Made by a program: the position numbers and the translations under genes. Below, piece after piece: positions 54,848 through 64,000 of a DNA stretch of 64,000 nt (positions are counted from its first letter, which is position 1; every line of letters starts with the position of its first letter). Under the pieces are notes generated by a model that saw nothing but the letters and a program-made list of their open reading frames with translations, did not search any database and had not been told where the DNA came from. Source of the stretch: Nodosilinea sp. FACHB-141 (GTDB taxonomy: Bacteria; Cyanobacteriota; Cyanobacteriia; Phormidesmidales; Phormidesmidaceae); the NCBI RefSeq assembly GCF_014696135.1, contig NZ_JACJPP010000006.1:1-64000 (forward strand), written 5' to 3'.

Positions 54848-56551
54848 ATGGCGACTCAAGACGACCTCTACGACCAGCTTCATCGGCTCGATGGCCAGAG
54901 CTATGGCGCGTATAAGGGGCTTAAGGGAAAGTATGATTTTGGGAAATTTGTGTTGCACATTGACCATGTGCAGGGCGACCCCTTTGCGGCTCCGAGTCGA
55001 GTGCGGGTGGTGGTGCCGCAGGTGGTAGCGGGGTTCCCTCGGCAACTGTGGGAACTGCCCTGTCGGGCGATCGCTTTAACAGACTATCTCACCCGTGAAT
55101 TTTATCGGGCAACTCAGGTTCGCCAACGCCCATCGGGTTCGGGCAAAAGCGGATTAATTGGTATTGTGCGCCCCAGCCAGGCCGTTCTCAATCGCAGCGC
55201 GGCCAGGGTTACCAAAGAGACTGTAGAGCTGCGGTTTACCGTGGGTTTACCTGCCTTTGGGCGGCGGATTGCGGGGCGGCAGGCAGCGGAGTTGCTGTGC
55301 GAGTCTGTTCCTGCCTTGGTTGAGGAAACTTTGCTCTATAACGCATTGGATGGAGCGAAGCTTCAGCACCATGTCAATACGGCTGAGGATGCGGAGGAGC
55401 TGCGATCGCAGCTCGCTGCCCACAACTTAGTGGCCTTTATCGCTGATGGTGCTATCCTGCCCCGATGCAGCGGCGTGGACGATCACCCATTGGAGGATCA
55501 GGCGGTTCCCTTTAAATCTCCTGAATCGCTGCGGGTGACGTTGCGCTGTCGCCATGCAGGAGAGATTACCGGAATGGGGATTCCCAAAGGCATTACGCTG
55601 ATTGTGGGGGGCGGCTACCACGGCAAATCGACCTTGCTACGGGCCGTTGAGGCAGGGATATACAACCACGTTCCTAACGATGGGCGACACCAGGTAGTCA
55701 CCAACCCGACGGCGGCAAAGGTGCGGGCAGAGGATGGCCGCAGCATTGCCGGGGTCGATATTTCGCCCTTTATTGACAGCCTGCCCCAGGGCAAATCGAC
55801 GCAGAATTTCTCAACGCCCAACGCCAGTGGCAGCACTTCCCAGGCGGCTAACACGATTGAGGCAATCGAGGCGGGAGCAACGGTGCTGCTGGTGGATGAA
55901 GACACCTCAGCGACGAACTTCATGATTCGCGATCGCAGGATGCAGGCGCTAATCGCCAAAGATCGCGAGCCCATTACCCCTTTCATCGACAAGGTGCGGC
56001 AGCTCTTCACCGACTACGGCATCTCCACCGTGCTGGTAATGGGGGGCAGCGGCGACTACTTCGATGTGGCCGACACCGTGATCGCCATGGATGAGTTTTG
56101 CCCTCAAGATGTGACCAAGCGAGCCAAAGCCATTGCGGCAGAGTTTAAAACAGAGCGCGATCGCGAGGGCGGCGAGTGCTTCGGCACCCTCGTACCGCGA
56201 ATCATTCGGCCCGACAGCATTGACCCCAGCAAAGGCCGCCACAGCGTCAAGCTCAGGGCGCGGGATGTCGATCAGCTCCAAATTGGCACCGAAGCGATTG
56301 ATCTATCAGCGGTGGAGCAGTTAGTGGAGCCAGGCCAAGTGCGGGCGATCGCGGCGGCGATCGTCTACGCTCAGCGCTACCACATGACCTCAACCACATT
56401 GCTGTTTGAGGCCATCACCGCAGTCATGGCCGACATCGATCAGTATGGACTAGACTGCCTGACCGAGTGGCCCATGGGTGATCTAGTTTGGTTTCGGGGT
56501 TTAGAGCTAGCGGCAGCTATTAATCGGCTGCGCACCCTCCAGATCGAGTAA
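54848..56551 (+). CDS. ABC-class ATPase of the PF09818 (ABC_ATPase) family
   Basis: The 567-residue protein has a distinctive N-terminal domain (DLYDQLHRLDGQSYGAYKGL), then an ATP-binding core with Walker A VGGGYHGKSTLLRAV, QNFSTPNASGSTSQAANTIE (signature region) and Walker B TVLLVDEDTSATNFMIRDRR. This predicted ABC-class ATPase family lacks transporter helices and has no well-established role; roles in nucleic acid metabolism have been suggested. ATG at 54848. Confidence 0.87.
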   Translation: MATQDDLYDQLHRLDGQSYGAYKGLKGKYDFGKFVLHIDHVQGDPFAAPSRVRVVVPQVVAGFPRQLWELPCRAIALTDYLTREFYRATQVRQRPSGSGKSGLIGIVRPSQAVLNRSAARVTKETVELRFTVGLPAFGRRIAGRQAAELLCESVPALVEETLLYNALDGAKLQHHVNTAEDAEELRSQLAAHNLVAFIADGAILPRCSGVDDHPLEDQAVPFKSPESLRVTLRCRHAGEITGMGIPKGITLIVGGGYHGKSTLLRAVEAGIYNHVPNDGRHQVVTNPTAAKVRAEDGRSIAGVDISPFIDSLPQGKSTQNFSTPNASGSTSQAANTIEAIEAGATVLLVDEDTSATNFMIRDRRMQALIAKDREPITPFIDKVRQLFTDYGISTVLVMGGSGDYFDVADTVIAMDEFCPQDVTKRAKAIAAEFKTERDREGGECFGTLVPRIIRPDSIDPSKGRHSVKLRARDVDQLQIGTEAIDLSAVEQLVEPGQVRAIAAAIVYAQRYHMTSTTLLFEAITAVMADIDQYGLDCLTEWPMGDLVWFRGLELAAAINRLRTLQIE

Positions 56552-56627
56552 CCGGTTGGTTGGTGAGAAGCGCAAACGCCATTTCACAATTTAGAGCGCG
56601 AAGTCTGAAACGCTCGGTAGCTTTGAG

Positions 56628-57692
56628 CTATTTAGCCCACTGCAGCTTTGCGTTAGCCAGTGTATTTCGGTTCTCGGCTACTTCGTTGAGAATGCGCTCT
56701 AAGTGGCGACCAGCACAGGGGTCAGAAAAATGCTCCTTGGCGTAGGCGCGGGCATTCTCACCGAGTTTCTGGCGCAGAGCATCGTCGTGCCAGAGTAGGT
56801 CGATGGCCTCGGTCATGCTCTCCAAGGAGTTGGGTTCGACTAACCACCCGGTTTCGCCATGGATGATGTAATCTTCGGCCCCATAAAAGTTTGTGACAAT
56901 CAGCGGTCGGCCCATAATCATGGCCTCCACCAAGGTAACCTGCCCGGCAGCCGTAACTCCCTCTTTGGGCTGTAGCGGCACAACGTTTAATCGAGCCTGC
57001 TGACCTAGACGTAAGCACTCCTCCTTGCTAATGCCAAAGGGCAGTTCCACCTGCTCAGGAATCATCAGACCCTCAACAGCACCCTGGCCAGTGGCCACTA
57101 TAGTTTTAATATTGAGCTTTTTGACCGCTTCAAACAGAGTGGGAAAATCGCGATGGGCAGACCCAAGGGAGGCAATAAAGGGAGTTTTTCGCTCTTCTCC
57201 GTACTCAATGGGAATCTCGGGCACCTGATAGGGCAAGAACTCAAACCGATTGGCGGGCAATCCCAGCCACTGGCTATAAAGTTCAATCTCCTTGCGAGTA
57301 TGCACCACAAAATGATCAACTTGGCTCAGACTAGCTCGGGCAAGCTTCTGACGCAGACCTGATCTACAGGTGCCCACATTGAAAAGCCATGCGACTACAG
57401 GCTTGTTGGAAAATCTCAGCTTTTGCTGTAAACCCACCGCCGAAGCCACCTGAGGGAATACGGTGATCACTCCGTCGGCGTCTGAATTAAGTGCGTCAGC
57501 GGCCTGTCTCATGTAGACAAGCCAGTCGTCAATTGGCGTAAATTTAGACTTGCGATCGTGCCATTTTGGCAGCGGTTTTTGTCGCGGAATGAGCTGAAAC
57601 TCGTGGGCATCGCCTGGCACAAAAGGCTCTAACCAGTTGGCAGTATCGATATTATCAATATCAAAAAATGGTGCAGCGATCGCCCATTTCAT
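56628..57692 (-). CDS. Glycosyltransferase, GT-B fold (family 4-like)
   Basis: The 354-residue protein has a Rossmann N-terminus (AIAAPFFDIDNIDTANWLEP), a hinge, and the C-terminal nucleotide-sugar-binding core VTLVEAMIMGRPLIVTNFYG then AEDYIIHGETGWLVEPNSLE. It transfers a sugar to an unknown acceptor. ATG at 57692 is preferred. It pairs with the glycosyltransferase gene at 58185 on the same strand. Confidence 0.87.
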   Translation of the reverse strand: MKWAIAAPFFDIDNIDTANWLEPFVPGDAHEFQLIPRQKPLPKWHDRKSKFTPIDDWLVYMRQAADALNSDADGVITVFPQVASAVGLQQKLRFSNKPVVAWLFNVGTCRSGLRQKLARASLSQVDHFVVHTRKEIELYSQWLGLPANRFEFLPYQVPEIPIEYGEERKTPFIASLGSAHRDFPTLFEAVKKLNIKTIVATGQGAVEGLMIPEQVELPFGISKEECLRLGQQARLNVVPLQPKEGVTAAGQVTLVEAMIMGRPLIVTNFYGAEDYIIHGETGWLVEPNSLESMTEAIDLLWHDDALRQKLGENARAYAKEHFSDPCAGRHLERILNEVAENRNTLANAKLQWAK

Positions 57693-57719
57693 GGTCATAA
57701 CCTCATTGACAAGCGGCAA

Positions 57720-58184
57720 AAAAATTTGTTGACATCAGCCCATGACTCTCAAGACACTGACAGCCTACCAGGAAAAATCTTTAAAGGCTTTCGCTAAATC
57801 ATGCTCAAGCCGGACTCTTGTGGAAAGCATTGGTAGTTGGTGCTACTGGAGAATCACTAAGGTAAGGCTCCACCTGTATATCAGTACCCGTATCGATCTG
57901 ACTGCTCCAGCGCACAGTATAGGCTAGAAACCAAGTTAAAGCCTTTACTCAGTAACTATTGTTAGATCCTATAACGTTCCTCACTTAACCAAAAACCGTC
58001 ATCAATTAGATCAGCCTAGAGGAATACTAATTTTCCGCAGATAGTCCACCAATAGAAAGACAGAATAGGGGACGTAGATCAAGCTCTACATCCCCTATTC
58101 TCTAGCTGGCTGGTTGCCTTAGTCCAGAGCTGCTAGCTTATTAGTTAGATAATCTGGTGGCAATGACTACTGCTAGATAAACCA
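57720..58184. other. 465-base intergenic region between two glycosyltransferase genes
   Basis: AT-rich. Contains a terminator-like hairpin at 58062-58101; no gene with support is visible on either strand, and no HIP1 octamer occurs. Confidence 0.5.
58062..58101 (-). terminator. Hairpin downstream of the second glycosyltransferase gene
   Basis: AGAATAGGGGACGTAGA (58062-58078) pairs with TCTACATCCCCTATTCT (58085-58101) with one mismatch and a six-base loop. Placed about 84 bases after the minus-strand stop at 58185. Confidence 0.75.
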
Positions 58185-59330
58185 TTAAACTGGTCTTGCT
58201 CGTATAACCATGGGCTGGTCTGACGTTGTGCTGTTGGCAACCCGCTGCAGCAATCGGGACACCTGCTCAACATGCTGCTCACTCGTGTGGTTTTCCAAAT
58301 AGTGCTGATAAGCTGCCTCTGCTCTAGCACTCGCCTCCTCAGGGTGGCCTAAGACGTGTACGATGGCGGCCTTTAACTCTTCAGGGGAGTCGGGTTGTAC
58401 GCCCCAGACGAGACCTTTCTCAGCCATTTCTGTGGCCAATCCTACAGTTTTGGTGATGATTACTGGTCGGCGGCAAGCCATTGCTTCCATCAAAACCGTC
58501 AGGCCAGCGGCATAGGTGTTGTTGATTAGGCTAACTACGGCAATATCGGCACTGCGATAAAGATCGCGCAAATCAACCCAGTCGAAATACCGCATTTCCA
58601 TGTTTTGGGGCGGTTGCTCAGGAATTCTGCACCGCGTTTTGGAAGTGGCATTGGGTGATACAGCGCAGACTTTGACGTCTAAATCTAACTGGTGAGTAGC
58701 ATTAGCAAGAGTGATATAGTCTCGCTGCTCCAAGCCAGCACTAGCAATCAAGGGACGATGCTTTTCAATTGTGCCAGGTTCAGGGTAGAAGAACTGTTTG
58801 TCGGTCTGCTCGGCCAAACAAGTCACGCCATCCTCACCTAGGTTGAGCATGTCTCTTAAAGTTTGGACTTTCAGAGTCGTGTTTACAGTGAATGCATCAA
58901 TACTGCGGTGCAGCTGAAACCATTTGAGCAGCAGCTTGGGCCGCCACCGTTCTGGGCACATCACATTGACAACTAACCGAGGGCGATTTTTCTTGAATAA
59001 TGCAAGCAGGGCTAAGGGTAGACCAGCATCTTCGCCACAGCAGTAGACAACATCATCGGAGTTGGTCTGAGCTAAAACCTGTCTTGCTAAAGCCCACTGA
59101 TGCGGTCTGCCAATTAGTTTAGAAAGAACTTTATCGAAGCCATTAACCAGACTGTCATCTTCAAAATCTGGTTGATGAACTTGAGCATTGAGTCTCTCTT
59201 TAAGCTGCCAAATAGTATGCCGCGGCCCTTGACCCAGAGCAGCGCGGGTAACGAAATGCTCGAAGTCAAATTTTGTACTGGTTAAAACGTGGAATTTTGA
59301 GCTGGTGGTTTGACTGGGTAAGGATGTCAT
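58185..59330 (-). CDS. Glycosyltransferase, GT-B fold (family 4-like)
   Basis: The 381-residue protein lacks a signal peptide and has CGEDAGLPLALLALFKKNRP then VVNVMCPERW in the N-terminal half and VSLINNTYAAGLTVLMEAMA followed by CRRPVIITKTVGLATEMAEK and GLVWGVQPDSPEEL in the nucleotide-sugar-binding half (EAMACRRPVI is the typical Glu-containing motif). Acceptor unknown. It is similar in layout, not in sequence detail, to the neighbour at 56628. Confidence 0.86.
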   Translation of the reverse strand: MTSLPSQTTSSKFHVLTSTKFDFEHFVTRAALGQGPRHTIWQLKERLNAQVHQPDFEDDSLVNGFDKVLSKLIGRPHQWALARQVLAQTNSDDVVYCCGEDAGLPLALLALFKKNRPRLVVNVMCPERWRPKLLLKWFQLHRSIDAFTVNTTLKVQTLRDMLNLGEDGVTCLAEQTDKQFFYPEPGTIEKHRPLIASAGLEQRDYITLANATHQLDLDVKVCAVSPNATSKTRCRIPEQPPQNMEMRYFDWVDLRDLYRSADIAVVSLINNTYAAGLTVLMEAMACRRPVIITKTVGLATEMAEKGLVWGVQPDSPEELKAAIVHVLGHPEEASARAEAAYQHYLENHTSEQHVEQVSRLLQRVANSTTSDQPMVIRARPV

Positions 59331-59977
59331 GGCGGATTGACCATAGGATTTATAGGTGAGCAGTGGAACTTAATGCGATCGCATCTTCTCAAGTAATCTT
59401 CAAAAGTCTTAGAAGGGTGATTCTTCGAGCCCGTCAAAAGAGACTTTTTAGAGACTAAGTGTGTAACGAAGTGCCCATCCTAAATCTGTGGTCTATAGCT
59501 GCATAAATAGGTATTTCAAAGGCTAGCTCGGCGTGGAAAGTAAAACCCATGGCTCTGTGTCTCCAAAGATATTCAAGCGCTATCCTTAGCGTGAGGGCAA
59601 GCATAAGCATTTGAGGTGCTTCGCCTGACTATAGGGTCAAGGAAAGCTTAGGTTTTATCGTTGAACTTTTCCAAATAGGCCGCCGAAGCTGCAAAAGCCT
59701 ACGGCTGTCACAACGTTGACTACAGTTAGGCATAAGCTCATCTATGACTTGCCCGGTCACCGTACTAGCTGACCGGAGCAAAACTACAGATTAGCTCTAT
59801 GCACATGGGCAGCCCGTCATGACTCACTACAGGATTGGTTAAGACTCTGCCAAAGTTATCACGCTTACCCCGTCAGTACATACCGATACTTACGTGGGAA
59901 ACGCAATCTTAATCATTCCTGCAATGCCCAACCGTTTTATAAAGTTCTTATATTGAATCCCTCAACCTCTTAAAAGC
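59331..59977. other. 647-base intergenic region
   Basis: Between the divergently placed glycosyltransferase end of the region and uraD on the same strand. I see no convincing open frame, tRNA or strong terminator. Lower GC than average. A HIP1 site at about 59371. Confidence 0.45.
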
Positions 59978-60481
59978 TTAAGCAGACACAATCCAGCTAT
60001 CAAGGCGAGATAAGGCTATTTTCTCAACTTCCAATAAAGCAGCAGACATCTCTGCATCCGTGGAATTGCGTAATCTTTCTACAAAGTTTTTTAAGATTGA
60101 GGTTTTGGTATGTCCTGCCACTGCCAATATGAAGGGAAAGCCGAATTTATCTTTGTACTGCTGATTAAGGGCTTGAAACTGATGATATTCCTCGTTAGTG
60201 AGACTATTAAGCCCGGCTTTGCTCTGTTCTGACACCGAGGCTGCGGCCATAGTAACCCTTGTGCCTAAGTCGGGGTGGGCGTTAATCAAGGCCAGTTGGT
60301 CCGTAGCAGGCATCGTTCGCACAATAGCAACCATGTGCTGGTGAAGATCGGCTACGGAGACGAAAGGACGCAAAGGCCAGATCTGAGCGGCGATCGCGGG
60401 CGTTTCTTCAAAGGCGGGGCCGATGGCAGCGACAAAGTCAGCCTCGGCCATAGCATTGAGCTGGTCTAGGGTATAGGGCAT
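59978..60481 (-). CDS. uraD: OHCU decarboxylase
   Basis: The 167-residue protein has the UraD pattern: LNAMAEADFVAAIGPAFEET, PLRPFVSVADLHQHMV, ALINAHPDLGTRVTMA (catalytic His), EQSKAGLNSLTNEEYHQFQ and KFGFPFILAVAGHTKTSIL (with the conserved substrate residues). It completes conversion of urate-derived OHCU to allantoin. No uricase or HIU hydrolase is nearby. It follows purK on the same strand by 52 bases. Confidence 0.93.
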   Translation of the reverse strand: MPYTLDQLNAMAEADFVAAIGPAFEETPAIAAQIWPLRPFVSVADLHQHMVAIVRTMPATDQLALINAHPDLGTRVTMAAASVSEQSKAGLNSLTNEEYHQFQALNQQYKDKFGFPFILAVAGHTKTSILKNFVERLRNSTDAEMSAALLEVEKIALSRLDSWIVSA

Positions 60482-60533
60482 GGGTGAATGGGGCGCTGTC
60501 TTAGATTCGTTAGATAGGTCGGTGGCTGGTGGG

Positions 60534-61694
60534 TTACGCCCCGTACCAAACGGCCTCGATCGCAGCGGCGGCTGCGATGGGGTCTGCCGCTGCGTCGAGC
60601 CGCAGGGTTATATGCCCCAGCTTGCGTCCGGGGCGAATGGCTTTGTTGTACCAGTAGAGGGTAGCTTCAGGCCATTGTTTAAGGGTCTCAAGCTTCTGGT
60701 GGTGGCTGACTTCAGGCTCGTCTAGCCCCAACAAGTTGACCATAACGGCTTGTGGGCAGTTGAGCGCAGTAGGGCCAAGGGGGCGATCGCTCACAGCCCG
60801 CAGCTGCTGCTCAAACTGGGAGGTTTCGCAGGCATCGAGACTGTAGTGGCCCGAGTTGTGAGTGCGGGGGGCAATTTCATTGATCAGCACCCGGTCGTCC
60901 GAAGTGAGAAAGCACTCAATACCGACGATGCCCACCAGCTGAAGCTGCTCCACCAGAGTGCGGGCAAGGCCGGTCATCCTCGCGGCGACCTCGGGGTTAA
61001 CATGGGCAGGGGCAAAGACACGGCGACAGATCTGCCCGACTTGCTGAGTTTCTACGGTGGGGAAGACAGCAACATCCCCCTCTGCCGAGCGGGCAACCAT
61101 AACCGCCAGCTCCTGTTTGAAGGGCACAAACTCCTCCAGCAGCACCGGGGCACGGTTAAATTTGTCCCACGTGGCGCTGAGCTGAGCCGCATCTTTGACT
61201 ACTGAGGTGCCGTAGCCGTCGTAGCCTAAACGGCGGGTCTTCATCACTAGCGGAAAACCAATCGGCTCTGCCTTAGCGGAAAGTTCGGCCTCGCTTTCAT
61301 CACCGTCTAAAAAGTTGTAGCGCGGGTTGGGTAAACCAATATGCGCAAAAAACTCGCGCTGGTGGCGCTTGTCGAGCACCAGGGCCAATACGTCCAGGCT
61401 AGGGCGAAAGACTGTGCCCTGTTGAGCCAGAGCCTGGAGCCCTTCACAGTCGATAAACTCATTTTCAAAGGTAATCACATCGCACTGGGCCGCGAGGGAT
61501 GCGGTAGCGGGGATATCGGCGATGGGGGCCAGGAGGGTGGATTGAGCGATTGTCACGGCTGGGTCGGTCGAGTTGGGCGTCTGCACCACAAGCTCTAGAC
61601 CCAGCTTTTGCACCGCTGGTCCCATCATCCAGGCGAGCTGTCCGCCGCCAATGACACCAACTCGCCGAATAAAGTTGGGGGTTGCCTGCTCCAT
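60534..61694 (-). CDS. purK: N5-carboxyaminoimidazole ribonucleotide synthase
   Basis: The 386-residue ATP-grasp enzyme has GVIGGGQLAWMMGPAVQKLG, the ATP-binding FPLVMKTRRLGYDGYGTSVV and the Mg-binding DDRVLINEIAPRTHNSGHYS near the C-terminus. It adds bicarbonate to AIR in purine synthesis. ATG at 61694. It shares its strand with uraD, giving a purine synthesis and breakdown pair. Confidence 0.95.
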   Translation of the reverse strand: MEQATPNFIRRVGVIGGGQLAWMMGPAVQKLGLELVVQTPNSTDPAVTIAQSTLLAPIADIPATASLAAQCDVITFENEFIDCEGLQALAQQGTVFRPSLDVLALVLDKRHQREFFAHIGLPNPRYNFLDGDESEAELSAKAEPIGFPLVMKTRRLGYDGYGTSVVKDAAQLSATWDKFNRAPVLLEEFVPFKQELAVMVARSAEGDVAVFPTVETQQVGQICRRVFAPAHVNPEVAARMTGLARTLVEQLQLVGIVGIECFLTSDDRVLINEIAPRTHNSGHYSLDACETSQFEQQLRAVSDRPLGPTALNCPQAVMVNLLGLDEPEVSHHQKLETLKQWPEATLYWYNKAIRPGRKLGHITLRLDAAADPIAAAAAIEAVWYGA

Positions 61695-61822
61695 AGTGCG
61701 CCTACCGTCGTGCAAACCCACATTATCCTACGGCACTTCAACAGAATTTTTGTTGGTCAATAATCTATTGGTTTGCCAGACCAAAGGTTGTTGGTTGGTG
61801 GGGGAAGGGTCCAAGGTCTGAA

Positions 61823-61877
61823 GTTCAGGGTTCAAGGTTCGAGGTTGACCTTAAACCATACACCTTAAACCCTGAAC
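61823..61877. repeat. Inverted repeat with TTCAAGG/AAACCCTGAAC units between relA and purK
   Basis: GTTCAGGGTTCAAGGT (61823-61838) pairs with ACCTTAAACCCTGAAC (61862-61877) with one mismatch. The region also carries short direct variants of AAGGT and TTAAACC. It lies in the 225-base gap between the relA stop and the purK start, on the transcribed strand. Confidence 0.7.
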
Positions 61878-61919
61878 CCCGGGCGGTGAGAGCCTATCTC
61901 AACGAGCTTGGTCCAAGTA

Positions 61920-64000
61920 CTAAGCGACCTGACTCATCCGGCGAATTTTGAGTACGTCGGTCATCTTACGAATTTGCCCAAAGGTCTGTTCGAGGTGGGC
62001 ATGGTCTTTGACGTCAAGCCCCAGATCAATCTCGGCGGTTTGGCCAGGAAAGGTTTTGACCTGGGCCTTGTGAACGTTAATTTGCAGGTCTGACAGGTGA
62101 GAGAGAATGTCTTTGAGGACGCCTACGCGGTCAATTACCTCAATGCGCACTTCTACCGGGTAGGTGTGGCGAGAGCCGCTGTGGTCAACCGGGTTCCAGC
62201 TGACGGGGATGATGCGATCGCCCGGAATATCGACCAGGTTAGGACAGCCTTGGCGGTGGATGGCAATGCCTCGACTACCCAAGGAGACGCTGCCCATAAT
62301 CGGTTCGCCGGGCAGCGGGTTACAGCAGCCCGCAATGTGGTGCACCAGCCCCTCAATTCCCAAAATCGGATCCTTGGAAGGGACAGGGCGAGGGCGCTGG
62401 GGGTTGGCAACAGCTCCGGCCAGAAACCGATCAGAGTCTTGCAGCGAGGATTCGGGCGACAGCGTCTCTAGGGGCTGCTTAGCTTTGACGGCCTCACGCA
62501 GGCGATTGACAAAAGAATTGAGCGTCACCTCGCCGTAGCCCAGTCCGGCCAAAAAGTCGTCAACGCTTTGGTAGTTGCAGCGCTCGGCAGCCAGCTGGGC
62601 AGGTTCAGACTTGAGCAGAGCGTCAAAGCCGCTGCGGCCCAGTTCTTTTTCAAGCATGTCGCGGCCCCGGGCAATATTTTCGTCGCGGTGCGATCGCTTA
62701 TACCACTGGCGAATGCGGTTGCGGGCGCTGGGGGTGACCACAAAATTGAGCCAGTCAAGGCTGGGGTGGCTGTTCTTTTGGGTAATAATTTCAACGATGT
62801 CGCCATTTTCCAGCGGCGTGTCGAGGGTGACGATGCGGCCATTTACCCTAGCTCCAGCGCAGTGGTTGCCCACCTCAGTGTGAATGCGATAGGCAAAATC
62901 TACGGAGGTTGCCCCCCTGCTTAACGGCACCACATCGCCATCGGGGGTGAAGACGTAGACGTCTTCATCAAACAGATTGCCCTTAACGTTTTCGAGAAAT
63001 TCTTTGGCGTCTTTGAGGTCGTTTTGCCACTCCAAGAGCTGCCGCAGCCAGGTAAATTTCTCGTCGTCGGCATTGATGCGGGTATTGGTGGAAGCGCCGG
63101 TTTCTTTGTACTTCCAGTGGGCGGCAATGCCGTACTCGGCGATGTGGTGCATCTCGAGGGTGCGAATCTGCACCTCGATCGGCTTACCCTTGGGGCCAAT
63201 TACCACCGTATGCAGCGACTGGTAGCGGTTGGGCTTCGGCAGGCCGATGTAGTCTTTAAACCGACCGGGAATCGGGCGAAAGGCGTCGTGTACAATCGCC
63301 AGGGCGCGGTAGCAATCTTCGTTGGTGCCGACAATGAGGCGAACGGCAGCAATGTCGTAGATTTCGCTGAAATCCTTTTGCTGCCGCTCCATTTTGCGGT
63401 AGATGCCGTAGAGATGCTTGGGTCTACTGTTGACATCGACCACCTGAATCTCAGACTGGTGCATGCGCTGGCGCAGGGTTTCGGCCACCTCCACGAGCCG
63501 CGCCTCGCGATCGGCCCGCTTCTCGGTGACGTGGCGCTGCATTTGGCGGTAGGCATCGGGCTCTAAGTATTTAAACGAAAGATCTTCCAGTTCCCACTTA
63601 AAGCGGCCGATCCCCAAGCGGTTAGCTAGGGGCGCAAAGATCTCCATGGTTTCGCGGGCAATGCGGCGGCGTTTTTCGTCGCTGAGGTGCTCCAGGGTGC
63701 GCATGTTGTGGAGGCGATCGGCCAGCTTCACCACAATCACCCGAATGTCTTGGGCCATAGCCAAGAACATGCGGCGAAAATTTTCGGCCTGGCGCTCGGT
63801 TTTGCTCTCAAAATTAAACTTTGACAGCTTGGTTACCCCTTCTACCAGCTGTCGCACCTCATCGCCGAAGTGGCCCTCAAGTTCTTCCGGCGTGATATCG
63901 GTGTCTTCGACAATGTCGTGGAGAAAACCAGAGGCAATCATGGCGCTATCGCCGCCTAGGTCACGCAGCAGCCCAGCTACGGCGATGGGGTGGCAAATGT
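61920..64000 (-). CDS. Bifunctional (p)ppGpp synthetase/hydrolase, RelA/SpoT family (5' end beyond window)
   Basis: At least 693 codons. The HD hydrolase domain shows HPIAVAGLLRDLGG and FLHDIVEDTD in the part within the window; the synthetase domain has YDIAAVRLIVGTNEDCYRAL and IEVQIRTLEMHHIAEYGIAA, followed by the TGS domain (VYVFTPDGDVVPLSRGATSV) and a C-terminal ACT domain (IDRVGVLKDILSHLSDLQIN). Both activities look possible. It makes and degrades the stringent alarmone. The beginning of the gene is outside the window, so the start is not known; an internal ATG at 63941 is not the start. Confidence 0.95.
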   Translation of the reverse strand, partial: ICHPIAVAGLLRDLGGDSAMIASGFLHDIVEDTDITPEELEGHFGDEVRQLVEGVTKLSKFNFESKTERQAENFRRMFLAMAQDIRVIVVKLADRLHNMRTLEHLSDEKRRRIARETMEIFAPLANRLGIGRFKWELEDLSFKYLEPDAYRQMQRHVTEKRADREARLVEVAETLRQRMHQSEIQVVDVNSRPKHLYGIYRKMERQQKDFSEIYDIAAVRLIVGTNEDCYRALAIVHDAFRPIPGRFKDYIGLPKPNRYQSLHTVVIGPKGKPIEVQIRTLEMHHIAEYGIAAHWKYKETGASTNTRINADDEKFTWLRQLLEWQNDLKDAKEFLENVKGNLFDEDVYVFTPDGDVVPLSRGATSVDFAYRIHTEVGNHCAGARVNGRIVTLDTPLENGDIVEIITQKNSHPSLDWLNFVVTPSARNRIRQWYKRSHRDENIARGRDMLEKELGRSGFDALLKSEPAQLAAERCNYQSVDDFLAGLGYGEVTLNSFVNRLREAVKAKQPLETLSPESSLQDSDRFLAGAVANPQRPRPVPSKDPILGIEGLVHHIAGCCNPLPGEPIMGSVSLGSRGIAIHRQGCPNLVDIPGDRIIPVSWNPVDHSGSRHTYPVEVRIEVIDRVGVLKDILSHLSDLQINVHKAQVKTFPGQTAEIDLGLDVKDHAHLEQTFGQIRKMTDVLKIRRMSQVA

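Noticed and set aside
63024-63566. Plus-strand open frame of 180 codons inside the RelA/SpoT gene
   Set aside because: Antisense to conserved synthetase-domain sequence; no family features.

Overview
The window is a 64-kb piece of a cyanobacterial chromosome. Evidence: the N-terminus of the photosystem II D2 gene (psbD, cut by the left edge), ycf4, ycf39, petM, two fibrillin-type genes, a PII gene behind an NtcA-type site, glycolate dehydrogenase glcF, a group 2 sigma factor and very frequent HIP1 octamers (GCGATCGC). Base composition and gene style fit a filamentous Leptolyngbya/Nodosilinea-type genome, but genus cannot be fixed from the sequence alone. No rRNA, tRNA or CRISPR array was seen.

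Layout. 0-9.7 kb: psbD(partial)/ycf4, a cyclophilin lipoprotein overlapping a ketoacyl synthase gene, a secreted LRR protein, a PLP decarboxylase, DUF427, ilvC and an SDR. 9.7-13.3 kb: an accessory island with a small orphan protein, an XRE regulator, an unknown 266-aa protein, a DUF488 protein, a ParDE-like toxin-antitoxin pair, msrA and an orphan antitoxin; its core is AT-rich and free of HIP1. 13.3-34.7 kb: mostly housekeeping (gshB-ridA-nudix, malQ, CBS protein, carboxypeptidase, a 1096-aa envelope protein of unknown function, a protease-like M41 domain, fibrillin, mraY, isochorismatase-type hydrolase, glnB, folC, phosphatase, TonB-like, sigma factor). 34.8-40 kb: LURP-one-like protein, rarA fused to a methyltransferase-like domain, a 21-bp-periodic tandem repeat, a paralog of the 9.7-kb small protein, and an AT-rich membrane gene behind 40-bp direct repeats. 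40-48.3 kb: ATP-dependent DNA ligase with a palindromic repeat inside its frame, an aspartoacylase family protein, FMN reductase, glcF, a second fibrillin, a PHP phosphatase, a SprT-like metallopeptidase candidate and a pentapeptide protein. 48.3-53.5 kb: redox block (thioredoxin-reductase-like flavoprotein, type II peroxiredoxin divergent from a PerR/Fur gene), a frameshifted TIR-effector-associated-domain gene, and petM-ycf39. 53.6-64 kb: pdxA, an ABC-class ATPase, two glycosyltransferases, uraD, purK and the RelA/SpoT gene (cut by the right edge).

Themes. Photosynthesis assembly (psbD, ycf4, ycf39, petM), nitrogen and purine metabolism (glnB, uraD, purK, relA), peroxide defence (perR-prx, msrA, gshB) and envelope work (mraY, VanY-like, peptidoglycan-binding protein, glycosyltransferases). 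The best candidates for something undescribed are the XRE/266-aa/DUF488 module, the broken TIR-EAD conflict gene, the 1096-aa envelope protein, and a dispersed palindrome family (GGGGCAAAC/GGGGCACAG type) that has also entered the ligase reading frame.
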